64,000 bases of DNA. Origin: Galbula dea. Its lineage: Eukaryota > Chordata > Aves > Piciformes > Galbulidae. The notes below the pieces were generated by a model. That model made no database searches. It was not told the DNA's origin and was given only the letters and a program-made list of their open reading frames with translations. This document shows, piece after piece, positions 1 through 12,680 of the stretch; position 1 is the first letter of the stretch; each line of letters starts with the position of its first letter. The DNA lies in the NCBI GenBank assembly GCA_013399015.1, contig VWZX01002268.1:248001-312000 (forward strand). The letters run 5' to 3'. Position numbers and translations under genes: made by a program.

Positions 1-1473
1 ATATGAAGTTAGTAGTGATCCTGCTAGCTTAATACAGCTAGTACTTCAAGAACTTTACCTAAATCCAAGATTTAGGCTCTATGTGTAACCAGATTTCTGA
101 ATTCTGATACTCAGAAGAGCTAAAAATAGATTATCCTATTTGTTCACATTCTCTAGCTCCATATGAACTGCCAAAAATTATTTTTAGCATCCACATCCTG
201 GCACATTTAAATCCTACTAGTATTTCTGATCTACATGCTTCAATAATCCTGTACATTAGCTACCATTTTTTCTTAATATTGCTGAAAGAAATGCATTACA
301 AGTCCCTAGAAGTCACTAGAAGGAAATTCTATTCTGTTAATAAACACCATCTGCTCCCTTTTTTCCTGCACCCTGTCCCCCCCATTATCCATAAAGATGA
401 GAATAGTCGTGAGATTTTTAACACTGCTCTCAAACTCCTTTCAAAAGCCTTTCAGCAGAATGGCTGAATTCTGATAGCACCACTCCAGTACAAACATTTC
501 ATGATTATAGAGTCTAAAAATTCTGTTTTGTAATTCAGCTTTAAAAAAATGTGTAGCAGTATAAAACAGATAAAATGTTTCATAACACTATTATAAATAA
601 TTGCAATTCATCTCCAGCACATTCAGAGTTCCTTCCCCTTGATGAGTAAGGTAACAAAAAAATGTCTATCACATTTACCTTGAATAAAGATTGCCATAGA
701 TTCTAGCAGTAAATTTGTTAATAAAGGCAATGATTTTAACAATATCAGCTACCTGTTTAGCTGCTGTAAAATAATCCAGCAAGAACAAATGGAAGCACTG
801 TTCAAAGATGGACTAAAAACTGGAAGCCCCTTGCTGTATGGGCCAAGCTGTATGTTGCTTTATATCTTAGCAGTTGTATGTCGCCCCACCATGCTCACAA
901 AGAATAAAGCTGCTTATGTATCTCAGGACAACAGGAAACGGAAAAGTGCATTAAATTCTTTCTGAAACCAAAAAAAATCTTATCAGAAATAAAATGAAAA
1001 GGACACAGCTACATTGTGACATGGCCTAAATGATCAAACTAGGGATTAAGTATAACATTTCTCCTCCATACCTTAATACTCATACATGTTACACAGACCA
1101 TGAAAGCTACTGAAATAGAAGGAAAATATGTGAAAAACCTCTCCAGAAAAAAACAAAAACACACGCAAAAAAATGCCCTCCCCCCACAAAAAAAAGCCAA
1201 AATAAAACAAAACAAAACAAAAACACAAAAAACCCCCACCAGGTACGGAATCAGCAGGTTTGTCTGCATGGGGCAATAGTTACAGTAGACTTTTAAAAGG
1301 TTTGGTTTCAGATGTGAGTCTATTCATCTGAATGAGTGCATGAAAAGCAAACATTCTAACTTAGCTAAGGTTTTAAATGTGTCTTTGTATACATTTTTTT
1401 GTGGGACATTTAGTTTTATTATGTGTAGAGATCAGACTAAAACATGCAGAATCTTTTGTTTAGAAAGTCTTAC
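1..1473 (-). other. CSMD3: CSMD3 intron 3 (partial)
   Basis: This is intron sequence following the GTAAG donor at 1472-1473. It is AT-rich, with an A-rich simple tract at 1146-1240. I see no exon, RNA gene or recognised mobile element in it. Confidence 0.85.
1146..1240. repeat. A-rich low-complexity tract
   Basis: Runs of A are broken by single C, including AAAAC units. No longer repeat unit is present. Confidence 0.85.
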
Positions 1474-1586
1474 CTTCATAGTAAACTTTAAACCCATGAG
1501 CACTAACTGCAAAGTCACTTGTCAAGCGCAGTGAAAATACAGATTTTGTGCTGGTCACAGGTGGAGGAAGATGAAATCCTGTTAAC
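1474..1586 (-). CDS. CSMD3: CSMD3 coding exon (second half of first CUB domain)
   Basis: This 113-nt internal exon has a polypyrimidine tract and TTAG acceptor just above 1586 and an AAG|GTAAG donor at 1474/1473. Its first base completes an Arg codon begun in the exon at 14547-14769. It then encodes 37 residues, starting LTGFHLPPPVTSTKSV and ending HGFKVYYE, plus one base of the next codon. The pattern LRLTSD...GF.V.Y is the typical last strand of a CUB domain. The match to the first CUB of CSMD3 comes from my knowledge of the family; CSMD1 differs at many of these positions. CSMD3 is a very large membrane protein of alternating CUB and Sushi domains, expressed mainly in neurons. The next exon lies below position 1. 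Confidence 0.93.
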
Positions 1587-1886
1587 CTAAGAAACAAAAA
1601 GCACAATTCATGGTTAATTGTCTGAAAAGTAAAACTGTATGTGACAGGTTGCTGTTCCAAACAATATTTCACCATGGAAAGGGTAACAGATCTAGAAGTA
1701 TATACCTTATATTACTTGAGAAAGTGGTTTTTTATATGATAGTTTAAGGAATCAATACAAAATTTTAGTAGCTTTCACAGGCACTGAACCAGGTAAAGTA
1801 CCTTGGTTTGAGAAAACAGTACTTAGTAGAGATGATAGTAAGATATGGGAACTGGACTTTAAAAATGGTCCAGATGATCAGTAGAT

Positions 1887-2031
1887 TAAAAAAACAAAAT
1901 GCAAACTAAAACAAAACAAACCCCAACCAACCAACCAAAACAAAACAAAAACAACAAAGGAAAAACAAACAAACAAAAACCAAAAACGCCACCCAAACAA
2001 GAACAACAAATCAAACACAAACCACCAACAA
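1887..2031. repeat. A/C-rich simple repeat (AAAC/AAAAC/CCAA units)
   Basis: About 145 bases consist almost only of A and C, with AAAAC, CCAA and CAAA units. The open frame across it is a by-product of the composition. Confidence 0.85.
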
Positions 2032-4785
2032 ATTTATACTATTTAGGGTTATGTTCAAACATCTATTGCCTTATGTATTTTACACAGATTTCTATTAAAA
2101 TTTGTAGTGGATTAATTATCTGCAGTAATATGATGAAAGAAAGGGAACCAAGATTCACTTTAATGAGGGACTTTAAGGTTATTTAAACTATATATTTTAG
2201 CCTCAGTAAGATATTCTTGCTTTCAACCCAAATAGGAAATCCAAAGATCATCATTGTGAAATCATACATCCAAAATAACTGTCTCTTGTAAGGAATTACA
2301 GGGCTGCTTATTGCTTTATGTTTGGTTGGTTGGCTGGTTTTGTTTTTTTACTTATAACACTACATTTGAGATACAAAGGAAAGGACAATTTTTGTGTACT
2401 TACAGCACTGCTGACATGCTCTACACCTTCTTTCATTTGATGTACATATGATAACACTTACTTTATTCTAGGAGAGTAACCATATCAGGGTTCATAACAG
2501 ACTAATGAAACACATGGGTTTTAGTTGTCAAAAGTATGGAAAGAACAAGTAGACTAAAGTATGTCTATTACCAGCTGAGACTATTTTGAAGGAATCTCTG
2601 TTATGTGTGGGGAAGTTCTGTGATTCCATCCTTATATGTTTTTTCATTAATTGAAAGGGTTAAATGGAATCTGAAACAAAATATTGTCTTATGTCTGCAG
2701 GAATTTCTAAATAGTCTGTCACCATTAATTAAAATATAGTAAATAATTTCGAAGAATTGTTGATCATGTTTGAATCTAGATGAAAATTAGCAGTAATATT
2801 TTTTATTTCATAAGTGAATAAAAATTACATTTTCTTGTTTTCTTTCAAACATGCCATTTACAGTGGATGACACTGTGTCTCTTCTTCCTATAAGTTACTA
2901 CATTTTGATACATGCTGCAGATTAGTGAAGAAAAATATATGCATACAACAGTAAACAGCTAAACATCTGTTTTCCTTTTCTTTTTTTAAAGTGGATTTTA
3001 TAAGACTAAATAGAATGTGTCTTAATAGCCTTTAAAACAAAGCAAACAAGATTGAGCAGAAGTGGCTGAATGGGTTTAACTTTTGCTCTTACTTAAAAAG
3101 GTTAATAAAAATATCTTATACTTTAATTCAACAATTCATTAACAAATCAACATATGATTTATGAACTAATTTATTTTTCAAAATTATAATTTTTCCCTGT
3201 CAAATGCAAAACTGCTCATGTGATCTATTATTTTAAAATAATGACCATAGGTCAAGGCTAAACATTTTTTTAATTGAACAGCTGCTTTGAGCTAAACAAT
3301 AAATTACTCATCAAACTCTGGCATGATCATTATATTCTTTGCAAAGCATGTTTCTAGAACTGCCACCACCAATTGTCAGTATGAAACTTTTATTGTACAA
3401 CTCTCCACTTCTTTTTTAGCCTCAGAAATGCAACAGATTTTATAAATAATTATCTTGACTATACCAGCCAATTTATTTTACTACTTAAAAAACAGTAAGA
3501 ACTTCAAATCGTAAGAACCAGATATCTTACTAGCATATAAACAAGTCCTTAAAAATATCTACGGTGAGGATTTGCCTGTTTCTTGGATAGAAAAATTGAT
3601 CAGAAAAAAACATCAAAACAATTACTTTTAGAGCACTCAAAATCATTCAAGGTGCTCAAATTAAAAAGAATTAAAAAATGATAAAGCAAGTAGTATGTAT
3701 TTTTAGCCTCTAGCAGCTAGAACATTATGACAACATAGTTTATTTTCCTCATCTTCTTAAAGCTGGGTAAAGATATACTATTTTAGTGGATCTTGGAGCT
3801 TTCTAAACACCAAAGGAGGGGAGCCTGCTCCTTCCCATTTTCCACCAGTTCTCACACTGACTTAGCGCTCATTCTAGTGATTTGCACACTCCTTGTGAAC
3901 TGGTTCGTTTAACTGCTCCAATGAAGACTTAAATCCATCAAAAATAAACCTAAGTCAATTCAGTGAGCAAAGGGAAACATATCCACAAAAGGATATGTCT
4001 GAAGAGTGCCAGAGCCAATGAAAGTGAAGGGAAAGATCACACAACCAAAGCCAGAGGAGTACAGGAGCCGGATTTGCTTCTGTAAGTGACAACAAGCTTT
4101 TAGGTGAGCTTAACTATTTTTTGTAACCTTGCCTTAAAGTGTGAAAATAGCATAATATGGAAAGGAGATGTGCCATATTTGCTTATCACCCTTGTAGGTA
4201 CCAGGAACTTCCAGAGCAGCTTCAACTTACACTAAGTGTTCTGTGGAGTTTTGAAATTCCTCCATGAGCAAAACGCTTGTGACATTATCACCACACACGT
4301 TATTTCTGTTCTAGTACAGAGTAAAGTTTTAGTTAGCAGGGCATGTAAAGGAGGAAAAGCTGCCTACATATATTTCAGAATCTGTGCCTTTAATATGTAA
4401 AACTCAGTGTCTTGGAATATAAAGCTATCATTGAGTAACAGCAACAAATAGAATATCAATTCATCAGCTAAATTAACAGGAAAACAGTCTACAATAACAA
4501 GAAAATTTAAAAAGGTCTTTATTGCATTATTTGTCTTACAGAAAACTTGTACTTCATGTTAAAAGTAACCTACTTTTCTCTCAGATCCCTGTTCACTTTA
4601 AAGGAGAAAATATAGGCAGAGTGTGCAGCAGAGAGCAACAGAGGGAAGTCCAGAGGTTGCTGCTAGAGGAAGGAGTCTCCCCTCCACACTAAGTATTACT
4701 GTCTTTCTACAGAAAGGTCTGGAGCATATGGTGCTTCAACGCAGAGACTTAATCCACACAGCAGAAAAAGAAGTACGTGTAAAGA

Positions 4786-4982
4786 TCATAGAATCATAGA
4801 ATGGCTGAGGTTGGAAGGGACCTTGAAGATCATCTAGTTCCAACCCCTCTGCCATGGGCAGGGACGCCACATGCACTAGACCAGGTTATGCAGGGCCACA
4901 TCCAGCCTGGCCTTTAACACTGCCAGGAATGGGGCCTCCACAACCTCTCTCGGCAACCTGTTCCAGTGCCTCACCACCCTAA
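4786..4982 (-). mobile_element. CR1 LINE 3' fragment
   Basis: The plus strand starts with TCATAGAATCATAGAATGG and GGTTGGAAGGGACC, the reverse complement of the CR1 terminal repeat and 3' UTR. The CAACCTGTTCCAGTGCCTCA segment corresponds to the conserved WNRLP region at the end of the CR1 reverse transcriptase. The copy is 5'-truncated, as is usual for CR1. Confidence 0.92.
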
Positions 4983-7900
4983 GATCTTAGTTTTGACTAC
5001 TTCTATGAGAAAACAAACCCACAATTTCCCATATTTATTCTGAAATGCCCTTGTGAGGTTGAGTAGAGGAGCAGCAAGACTTTATAGTTGTATAGGAGGG
5101 GAAGGGGTTTGGAATACAGGGAAAAGAAGGAAAAATATAGTTTAGCAATTGAAAATTCGAAAATCAAGCTTTAACTCAATTTTCACACAAGGACCACACT
5201 GAAAAGCAGCACCTATCTGAGGCAGACTAGTTAACTTATAGTAGTACAGAGCTCTTCAGTTTTAGTTTGGGTGGTTTGGCTTTGGTTTTTTGTTTGGTTT
5301 TTCTTCATTTCACTAATACTTTTAACAAACATAGATAAACATTTTAATAAACACAGATAAACAGATAAAAAAGTCACCAGCTTAGGGACAAAATGCAACT
5401 TAAGCAGGGCAATAATAAATGCACAACTAGAATATTTTTCTCTATATGCTTTGACAATGTAGTTCTCTGCATGCTCTTCTGCTATGTGTGCAATCACACA
5501 ATGTTATACCATTATTTTAAAAAAGGAGCATTTTTCTAATATTTTTTAATGTAAAAAAAAAATTGCAGCAGGCACTAAATAATTACATTTACAGTTTTAA
5601 GAATATGCTGCTGTGTAAGTATCTGTACTGTTTGATATTTCAAAAGATATTACTTTTCCTTACACAGTAACATTTTTACTAAACATTATTAAGAAAAGTA
5701 AAATATGACTAAGTATTTAAATCTTCTTTATTACATGCTGAGAATTCACTATTGTAGCAAACAGATACATTTATTTCCATGCTTGGAGTACCACAATCAT
5801 TTCAGGAAATAAATTTTCAAAGACTCTACTCTTTGTGCTGAAAATGGGTAATAAAGAGCATCTAGTGATTGTTTCTCTATTCAGGACTGGATAATAATTA
5901 TGCATGTATAAAATGTTATGGGTCTGCTAGGTCTGCATCTACCATGCATCTTTTAATAAATGAGGGTAGATTTAAATAAAAAGAAATGTATAGTAAAATA
6001 TGAGTCCATTTACCTAATCTATTTTACAATCACCAAAGAATGGGTATTATCTTAACTCCATATATAAGTAATTTTGACTGACATAAAAAACCCCAATTCT
6101 TAGTAGATTGTATGATATTGTGGTGTAACTAAGACTTTTAAGAGAAATAAACACTATTGCAAAGGGGATATCTTAAAAAAAAAAAAAGCCCGAGGGAGCT
6201 ACCCGCTTTTCATGGTAACATAAGCAGTTACAGCTGTTACTTTTTATTACTCAACTGATAAAGACAGTCAAATAAGAAAAACTATGCAGGAACTTTCAAA
6301 CATTTTCATTGTCTCTGCATTTTTTGGATATATGTTTTACAAAAATGCTAAATATAACTTTTTAAAAACACTGAGAAACATAATGTAAAGTGTTAAATTC
6401 ATACAAAACTACTCTCAGGATACAATCCACTTAATAGGGTACACAGTAAGTGAGGTTTTTTAGAACATTGAAGTTTAGTCTTGATCTGTATCTTTCTTGA
6501 CATTTTACCACTGAATTCAATACAAGGAATAATAACCATTTCTCTAAATACCAATCTGAAAAAAAGCTCTTTTTTAAGCAAACACATATTTCATTAAAAA
6601 AAACCCCAAATTGAATACAAAACCCCAAAAGAAATAGCACAGTAAATAAATTTGTGTGTTGAGGGTTATACTTATTTTGGTAGTACAGTAACTCCTCTGG
6701 TTTTGAAATGGCTTTCTTGTGATTTTTTTATCAGTAAAAAATGTCTTACAGGTGCACTGCATAAGTCAGTGTTAAGAATCACTGCTATATAAATCTGGAT
6801 CACTTTAACATAATAGGGAAACCTAGCATTACAGCATGTTCACTGATAACATAGTGTGGTTCTAAACACTGAGAGAACAATCTCCAGTAATACTCTGAGA
6901 AAAAAATCCCAGATTTAATTTCCCCAGGCAACCATGAGAAAATCTTAGTCACAGAAAGATTAAACTTACTTCATTCAAAACACAGGCAGAAGAAATGTTT
7001 ACATCCTCCACATAAAGCTGAACAATCATGTCGAATGTAACTCCAAGGTTCAATATACCCAAAGCTCATTTTTCTTTTCTTTTTTTCTTTGCATGGAAGA
7101 TGTTGTGATGATATTATATTTAAAATATTTTTTTGAATTCTATGTTTAAATATATTTTCACTTCTTATAATCACTTAAAATCACAGAGAGAATAAAAATA
7201 GTTACTAGGAGCTATTATAGCCAGGCTACATTTTCACATGATTTGCCATAGCATGTTTACAATGAAACTGGTACTAGGCAAAGAATGTTTTTGCAATTAC
7301 TAATAATCAAATGGCTACGAGAAGTAACTACCTTGATTAGAATGACACTGTGACTTTTTCATCTAGGCTATATTTACAGAGTTGGATTATCAAGTACCAT
7401 AAAACATATTTCCTATGAAGGCAGTAACCTGAGAAATAACATAGTTTCAGATTTCAAAGATAACTATACTTTGACTTAATTCCATGTTTTGCCATGGGAG
7501 AAAACTTTCGACAGTGGTTAAGATTTGAAAATTCTGTCCTTTAATATTTATAGTTGCCTTCAAACTATACAAATCTTGCAATTTATTAACAGCTACTTTC
7601 TAAATGACAACTCACATACTACAGTATATGAACATTTGCAGTACAGAAATAGCCCAGAAGTATAGCCATTTTCACTTAGGACTTTGCCACTTTTTGTGTA
7701 TGTGAATTGCATTTGGGAGTTCGCATGGTTTCACTATACCCTTTGTGACAACTCCCTCTTCTCCTTTCTGTCATATCTTACCTGTTGCTTGCTGAGGTTT
7801 CTCATATTTTAAAAAATTTGTGTAATAAAACACATTTCTAAGATGGTATCTATCTCTTCACAATTTTCATTTTTATACTTGGTGTTTATTAGTTAAATCA

Positions 7901-8907
7901 TCACATTGTGCCCTTTTCATATCACTGTTTTCCAACAATCAATAATCCACCTAAATATAAAAGCTACATTCTTTGGCTTGTTATTTTAGACACACGTACT
8001 CAGCAACAACTTTTATCTCTTTGTAGAAGCATATTAGAGAAAAGTCCCTCTGCAGGTTTTAGCAACAGATGTCTTTATTGGTTTCTTGCAGGCCATAGAT
8101 AAGAATGAACAGCATTTGTCTAAGAAAAGGTTTCATTTTTATAGTATTAGAAAAGACCTGAAGGAGATGAGGATTCTCTGCTTGCAAGTCCCAGTTAAAA
8201 GTCTCCTTACACAGTGTAATACAGCAAATGTACAGACAGTGGCTTTAAACTGTGAGCTGGAAAATCAGATCTATTTTATCTTAGACAAACACCTGTTATT
8301 GTTTAAAATTGGATAAAATACACATTTCTTTCTATGCACAGTGCTTTTCATATTATAAGGAAGTAATATTTAACTACCAGAATTACTTCAAGTCCTTTGT
8401 ATAGATGTTATCAAACTAAGTTTCCTGCAGACCTTGAAAAGTAAATGTGTAGTGTATGTCGTTTACAACACAAAAGTGCATTGGAGTAATGAAATTTGGT
8501 CAAGATAATACAATGTCACTACATTTAGACCCTAAAGAGCTGCACTGACTACAGAAGAACTGACAGCAGACTCGGTGACAATTTTTTTGATTCTACTGAC
8601 ACTTAAAAAGAATCTCTGGGGCTTGAGGTGGGGAGGGTGTTCCTATTTGTGTGTTTTTTGTTGTTTCTGTGATTGGCTTTGGTAGGAAAAGCCGTTTTTC
8701 CATGTCAGTAGATTCAGGAATTTCTAGCATCCTGTTGACATGAACTTGTACTTAGGCAAAATAAAATATAACAAATTTTATAATTACGTAAATAATTTGG
8801 TTAATAAACTATTCTCTTCAAACTGTGCAATGTAATCTATACTATCAACTTTCAGTAATTCACAATTTATAACAAACATTAGAGATACAGAGAGAGAAAT
8901 TCTTCAG

Positions 8908-9690
8908 ATCATCATCATCATGGCTAGGCTTCACGAACGAAGATTTGGGAAGGGCTCTACCCACATTTGTTGCACACGCGTTGGTGGCTAAAAAGTCCAA
9001 TACGAGATAGGCATGTACGGTTGCAAAAGACACAGCAGAAAGACTCCTTAGATGGTGTGTTCTGCAAGGCACGATTCTTTCTGTGCTGTCTTTTCTCCTC
9101 AAGGGAGATCCTGCGTACTTTCTCAAAAGCATCTGCAGCATTATAGATGGTGTGTCTCCAGGCCTCCCNNNNNNNNNNNNNNNNNNNNNNNNNNNNNNNN
9201 NNNNNNNNNNNNNNNNNNNNNNNNNNNNNNNNNNNNNNNNNNNNNNNNNNNNNNNNNNNNNNNNNNNNNNNNNNNNNNNNNNNNNNNNNNNNNNNNNNNN
9301 NNNNNNNNNNNNNNNNNNNNNNNNNNNNNNNNNNNNNNNNNNNNNNNNNNNNNNNNNNNNNNNNNNNNNNNNNNNNNNNNNNNNNNNNNNNNNNNNNNNN
9401 NNNNNNNNNNNNNNNNNNNNNNNNNNNNNNNNNNNNNNNNNNNNNNNNNNNNNNNNNNNNNNNNNNNNNNNNNNNNNNNNNNNNCTCGGCAGCGTCTGCA
9501 AAGCAGGATGTTAAACGTTGCAGAGCTGTTTCTGTGTGTGCAACAAGGGCGACGTCATCAGCATAGAGCAGCTCCCGGACAAGATGATTTAAGGTCTTAG
9601 TGTGGGCCTTCAGTTGCCTTAGATTGAATAGGCTTCCATCAGTATGGTATCAAGCCATATGCCTAAACATTCCTTCATTCTAACAAGTGC
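8908..9690 (-). mobile_element. RTE-type non-LTR retrotransposon, internally broken by a sequence gap
   Basis: Two coding pieces face the minus strand. At 9485-9649, 55 codons without a stop read into ELLYADDVALVAHTE, with the catalytic YADD motif at 9554-9565. At 8958-9168, 70 codons run to a TAG stop and end in a zinc-finger-like C-X2-C-X12-H-X3-C motif containing SRIGLFSH. A short 3' UTR follows and ends in an ATG-repeat tail (8908-8922), a type of end typical of RTE-clade LINEs. From family knowledge, this YADD context and SRIGL/SH C-terminus belong to RTE-like elements seen in many invertebrates and some vertebrates; CR1 has FADDTKL instead. A stop and probable frameshift occur above 9649, where similarity (GIWL then YHTDGSLF) seems to continue to about 9690. 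The piece is rich in CpG compared with its flanks. AviRTE is the RTE known from birds, but I cannot tell whether this is it. Confidence 0.8.
9169..9484. other. Assembly gap (316 N)
   Basis: A run of N lies exactly inside the RTE-type LINE, between its YADD region and its C-terminal motif. Relatives have roughly 300 residues between those points, so either the gap size is wrong or the copy has an internal deletion. Open frames that read through the N run have no meaning. Confidence 0.98.
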
Positions 9691-9917
9691 ATATGTAAAT
9701 GCAAACACACACACATACATGTATTTGTATTTGCACAGACATGTTTCTTTTGGCTTGAAATAGAATCATCATTCCTTTCTTCAAAAACAATAGAAATAGT
9801 TTATTCATGTAGGAACTAAACATTCAGAGTTTAGTTTACTAATAGTATATGGTTGTTCTAGATACATTCTAATTCAATTACCAGCTTTGTGGTGTATGTT
9901 TATCATATTGTCAACTT

Positions 9918-10420
9918 CACAGAATCATTATGTTTGGAAAGGACCCTCAAGATCATCTGGTCCAACCGATAGCCCTACACTACTCTTACCCCTAAATCAT
10001 CCCCTGAAGAAACACATCTATTCGCTTCTTTAAAAACCTCCTGGGATGGTGACTCCACCACTTCCTTGGGCAGCCTATTCCAATATCTAACCACTCTTTC
10101 AGTAAAGAAATTCTTCCTAATATCTAATCTAAACCTACCCTGGCACAACTTAAGCCCATTCCCTCTAGTCCTGTCACTAGTCACAAGGGAGAAGAGGCCA
10201 ACACCTGCCTCCCTAGAATGACCTTTCAAGTAGCTGAAGAGAGCCATAAGGTCTCCCCTCAGCCTCCTCTTCTCCAGGCTAAAGAACCCCAGCTCCCTAA
10301 GCCTCTTCTCATAAGGCCTGTTTTCCAGACCCCTGACTAGCTTAGTTGCCCTTCTCTGCACCCTCTCTAGTACCTCAATATCCCTCCTATACTGCGGTGC
10401 CCAAAACTGCACACAGTACT
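9918..10420 (-). mobile_element. CR1 LINE 3' fragment with intact reverse-transcriptase C-terminus
   Basis: The minus strand holds an open frame of 145 codons (9975-10412). It contains QFWAPQYRRDIEVLERVQRR, ELGFFSLEKRRLRGD, SDRTRGNG and RYWNRLPKEVVESPS, the standard blocks of the CR1 reverse-transcriptase C-terminus. The frame is uninterrupted, so the copy is less decayed than most CR1 pieces here. The 3' UTR (9918-9974) ends in a CAGAATCATTATG remnant of the terminal repeat. The copy is 5'-truncated at about 10420. Confidence 0.95.
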
Positions 10421-12183
10421 AAACTTCGATGATCTGTCATATAAGCAAATCTAACAGTTAGACAGCTCTGCAATAGAGTGAATCTTTCCCATAGACTACA
10501 ACTTTCTGGGTCAAGATTATTATTGTGAATTATTATTATTCTCCTTTTTATGGCTGAAATGTAGGTGGAAGACTAACGGTCACAGACAGTCTGTGTTGGC
10601 ATGCTATAGTATATTATCATATATGTGTGTCATATATAACTGGTTGCCATACCAAAAAACAACTTTGCTTACTAGACTGTTTCAAATCCCATAGAGCAAT
10701 TTAACAACACAAAGAAAAATGAATAATTAATATTTTGCAGAGGTGATTCTCAGAGATGACCACATTTATTTCCCCATAAAACAGGTATATGCACTCTTCA
10801 TCTGTGTAATGCTGGTTAGCAGCATTTGCAAAGAAAATAATTCTGAGAGGCTGTAAAACAGGATTATTTTGCGTTGTATGAGAATTCTAGTAAGCAAGCT
10901 AATCCATTATCCATCAGAAACGTCAAGACAACCGAACTGGCCATCCTAGTTACTTCAGAGAAAGAAATCCCAGGTTGGTAATGGGAAAGTCTCACCCTAA
11001 GGTCATTTAATACCTTCAAATAATGACCAAAATTTTTTTGTCATTTGGGGTTTTTATTGGTTTGGTGTGTTTTGGGTTGGGTTGTGTTTTGTTTTAAAAT
11101 CCTTACTATTTTGCTTTGGACTTCCTCACTAGTTATATTAAAGTCTAATCATTTTTTCATAACCTGCTAAAATCTTAGCTTCTTCAGAAGACTAAGTTCA
11201 ATGGGCTAATTTCACCTCATCTAGACAAGCATTACCTTTTATCATTTTTAATTTTCTACCTTTCACTGTCGATGAGAAACTAGAAATTTAACATCATATC
11301 AAAATACTCCGTGGAGTAAAGCACAATGATATGAGCTACTGTTCTTTCAGCTACGTATTTATAATCACAAAGATAAACATTTATTGCTTAAATGTATTTT
11401 GTTCATAAAGCAAATTTCATATCTAAAAAAAAGAAATCTCTATTTAAATTTCTTATCTGCTCAGTACCCGTCTCTCAGAGCTGCGTATCTATTTACCATT
11501 ACATTCTGTTACACTTTTTCAATTATCTTTGTTTCTCTTATCTACAAGCTTTGCTGTATTTATTGCTGTATGCCCCTACTTATGTTCAGTCCACTTTCGA
11601 TATTCTACGTATCTTCTTTTTACACTTTTGACATATTTTTGTTCATGCAGTTAAATTTTTCTTTATTAGATTCATTTTGTTCTATCATCTACTTAATCAT
11701 TTTCTACTTTGATTACTGGTTCAATGTGCCTTTTGTTTTTAATTGTCACTGTTGACTTCTTCAGTCTGTATTGCTTTTTGTTCTCTTTTCCTTCTGTTTC
11801 CTTATCTCTTCATTGGCCTTTGACTAGCACTTACATCTTTTTTCTTTCTCTTTCTTTATAAGGGAAGAGTGTTATTACATTTTGTTTTGTTCACTGGTCT
11901 CTAAATTCGCAAGTGAAATTCCTTCCCTTCTTTTTCAATACAAATAGTAGTGAAAGCTATAGAACTGTAGATCAGCTGAAAGAAAAATCAATGACTCAGT
12001 GATTAGTGGTTTGAATGTGTTTCCAAAATGCTGAATCCTTAATCCTAATCAGTTCACAGTTTCTGCTCTCATTGCCAATTTGGACAGAAAGTGAGCAGTC
12101 ATGACTGAAGAAAAGTACATGTACCTAGGGTATAATAAACAGCCTGAAAATAAATCAAAGACCTATTAAATGAGGTTATAGCA

Positions 12184-12336
12184 TCAGGCTGGCAACCAGT
12201 TACTAGTGGAGTTATGCAGGGATTCATTTTAGGACCAATACTTTTCAATATCTTCATAAATGACTTGGATGCAGGACTTGAAGGTTTAGTAAGCTTGCCA
12301 ATGATGAAAAAAATTGGGAGGAGCTGTTAACACCCT
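12184..12336 (+). mobile_element. CR1 LINE reverse-transcriptase core fragment
   Basis: The plus strand reads FILGPILFNIFINDLDAGLE, the CR1 block just upstream of the catalytic FADD. A degraded equivalent of KFADDTKLG follows, with a one-base frame change and the catalytic DD lost. It is a decayed internal piece that stops where the LTR at 12337 begins. Confidence 0.85.
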
Positions 12337-12680
12337 CTATGATGGTTTTGTGCCTGGTTGGGTTTTGGGAGTGGTGGAAGGGGGCTTCTGGCATGGGTCC
12401 TGTAAGAGGTTTTGGGAAAGCTCCCCTGGCTCCAGTGTTGCACCCGCCTCTGTCCAAAGCCAAGCCAAACAGTGCCTCTATGATAACATATTTAAGAGGG
12501 GAAAGCTGATTGGGTAGGTTTTTCATTTGATTTTGGAAATTGCTTTTGTCTGGAGATGGGCAAGACAAGGGGGGAGGAGGAGGTGCCATCGTACAGTCAA
12601 GGAGTGAGGAAGGAAGGAGTAGGGGAGGAAAATCAGAGCAACCATTTCCCTTCAGCAAGTGCCTGGTGACTTTGGAGGAA
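12337..12680 (+). mobile_element. Endogenous retrovirus LTR, partial
   Basis: The start (ATGATGGTTTTGTGCCTGG), the segment CCAAGCCAAACAGTGCCTCT and the TATA-like ATATTTAAGAGGGG match, from memory, a widespread type of bird ERV LTR. The 3' part is degraded or missing, because I find no clear polyadenylation signal or CA end. It abuts the CR1 reverse-transcriptase fragment without spacer, which suggests insertion into CR1 or a shared breakpoint. The 134-codon minus-strand frame over it is a composition shadow. Confidence 0.65.

Noticed and set aside
8860..9501. 213-codon minus-strand open frame
   Set aside because: It reads through 316 N and uses a frame different from that of the RTE coding pieces, so it is an artefact of the gap.
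11384..11755. 123-codon hydrophobic plus-strand frame
   Set aside because: It arises from T-rich intron DNA; hydrophobic residues follow from the base composition and nothing resembles a known membrane protein.
12254..12658. 134-codon minus-strand frame with Pro/Ser-rich start
   Set aside because: It lies antisense to the LTR and the CR1 fragment, with no domain.
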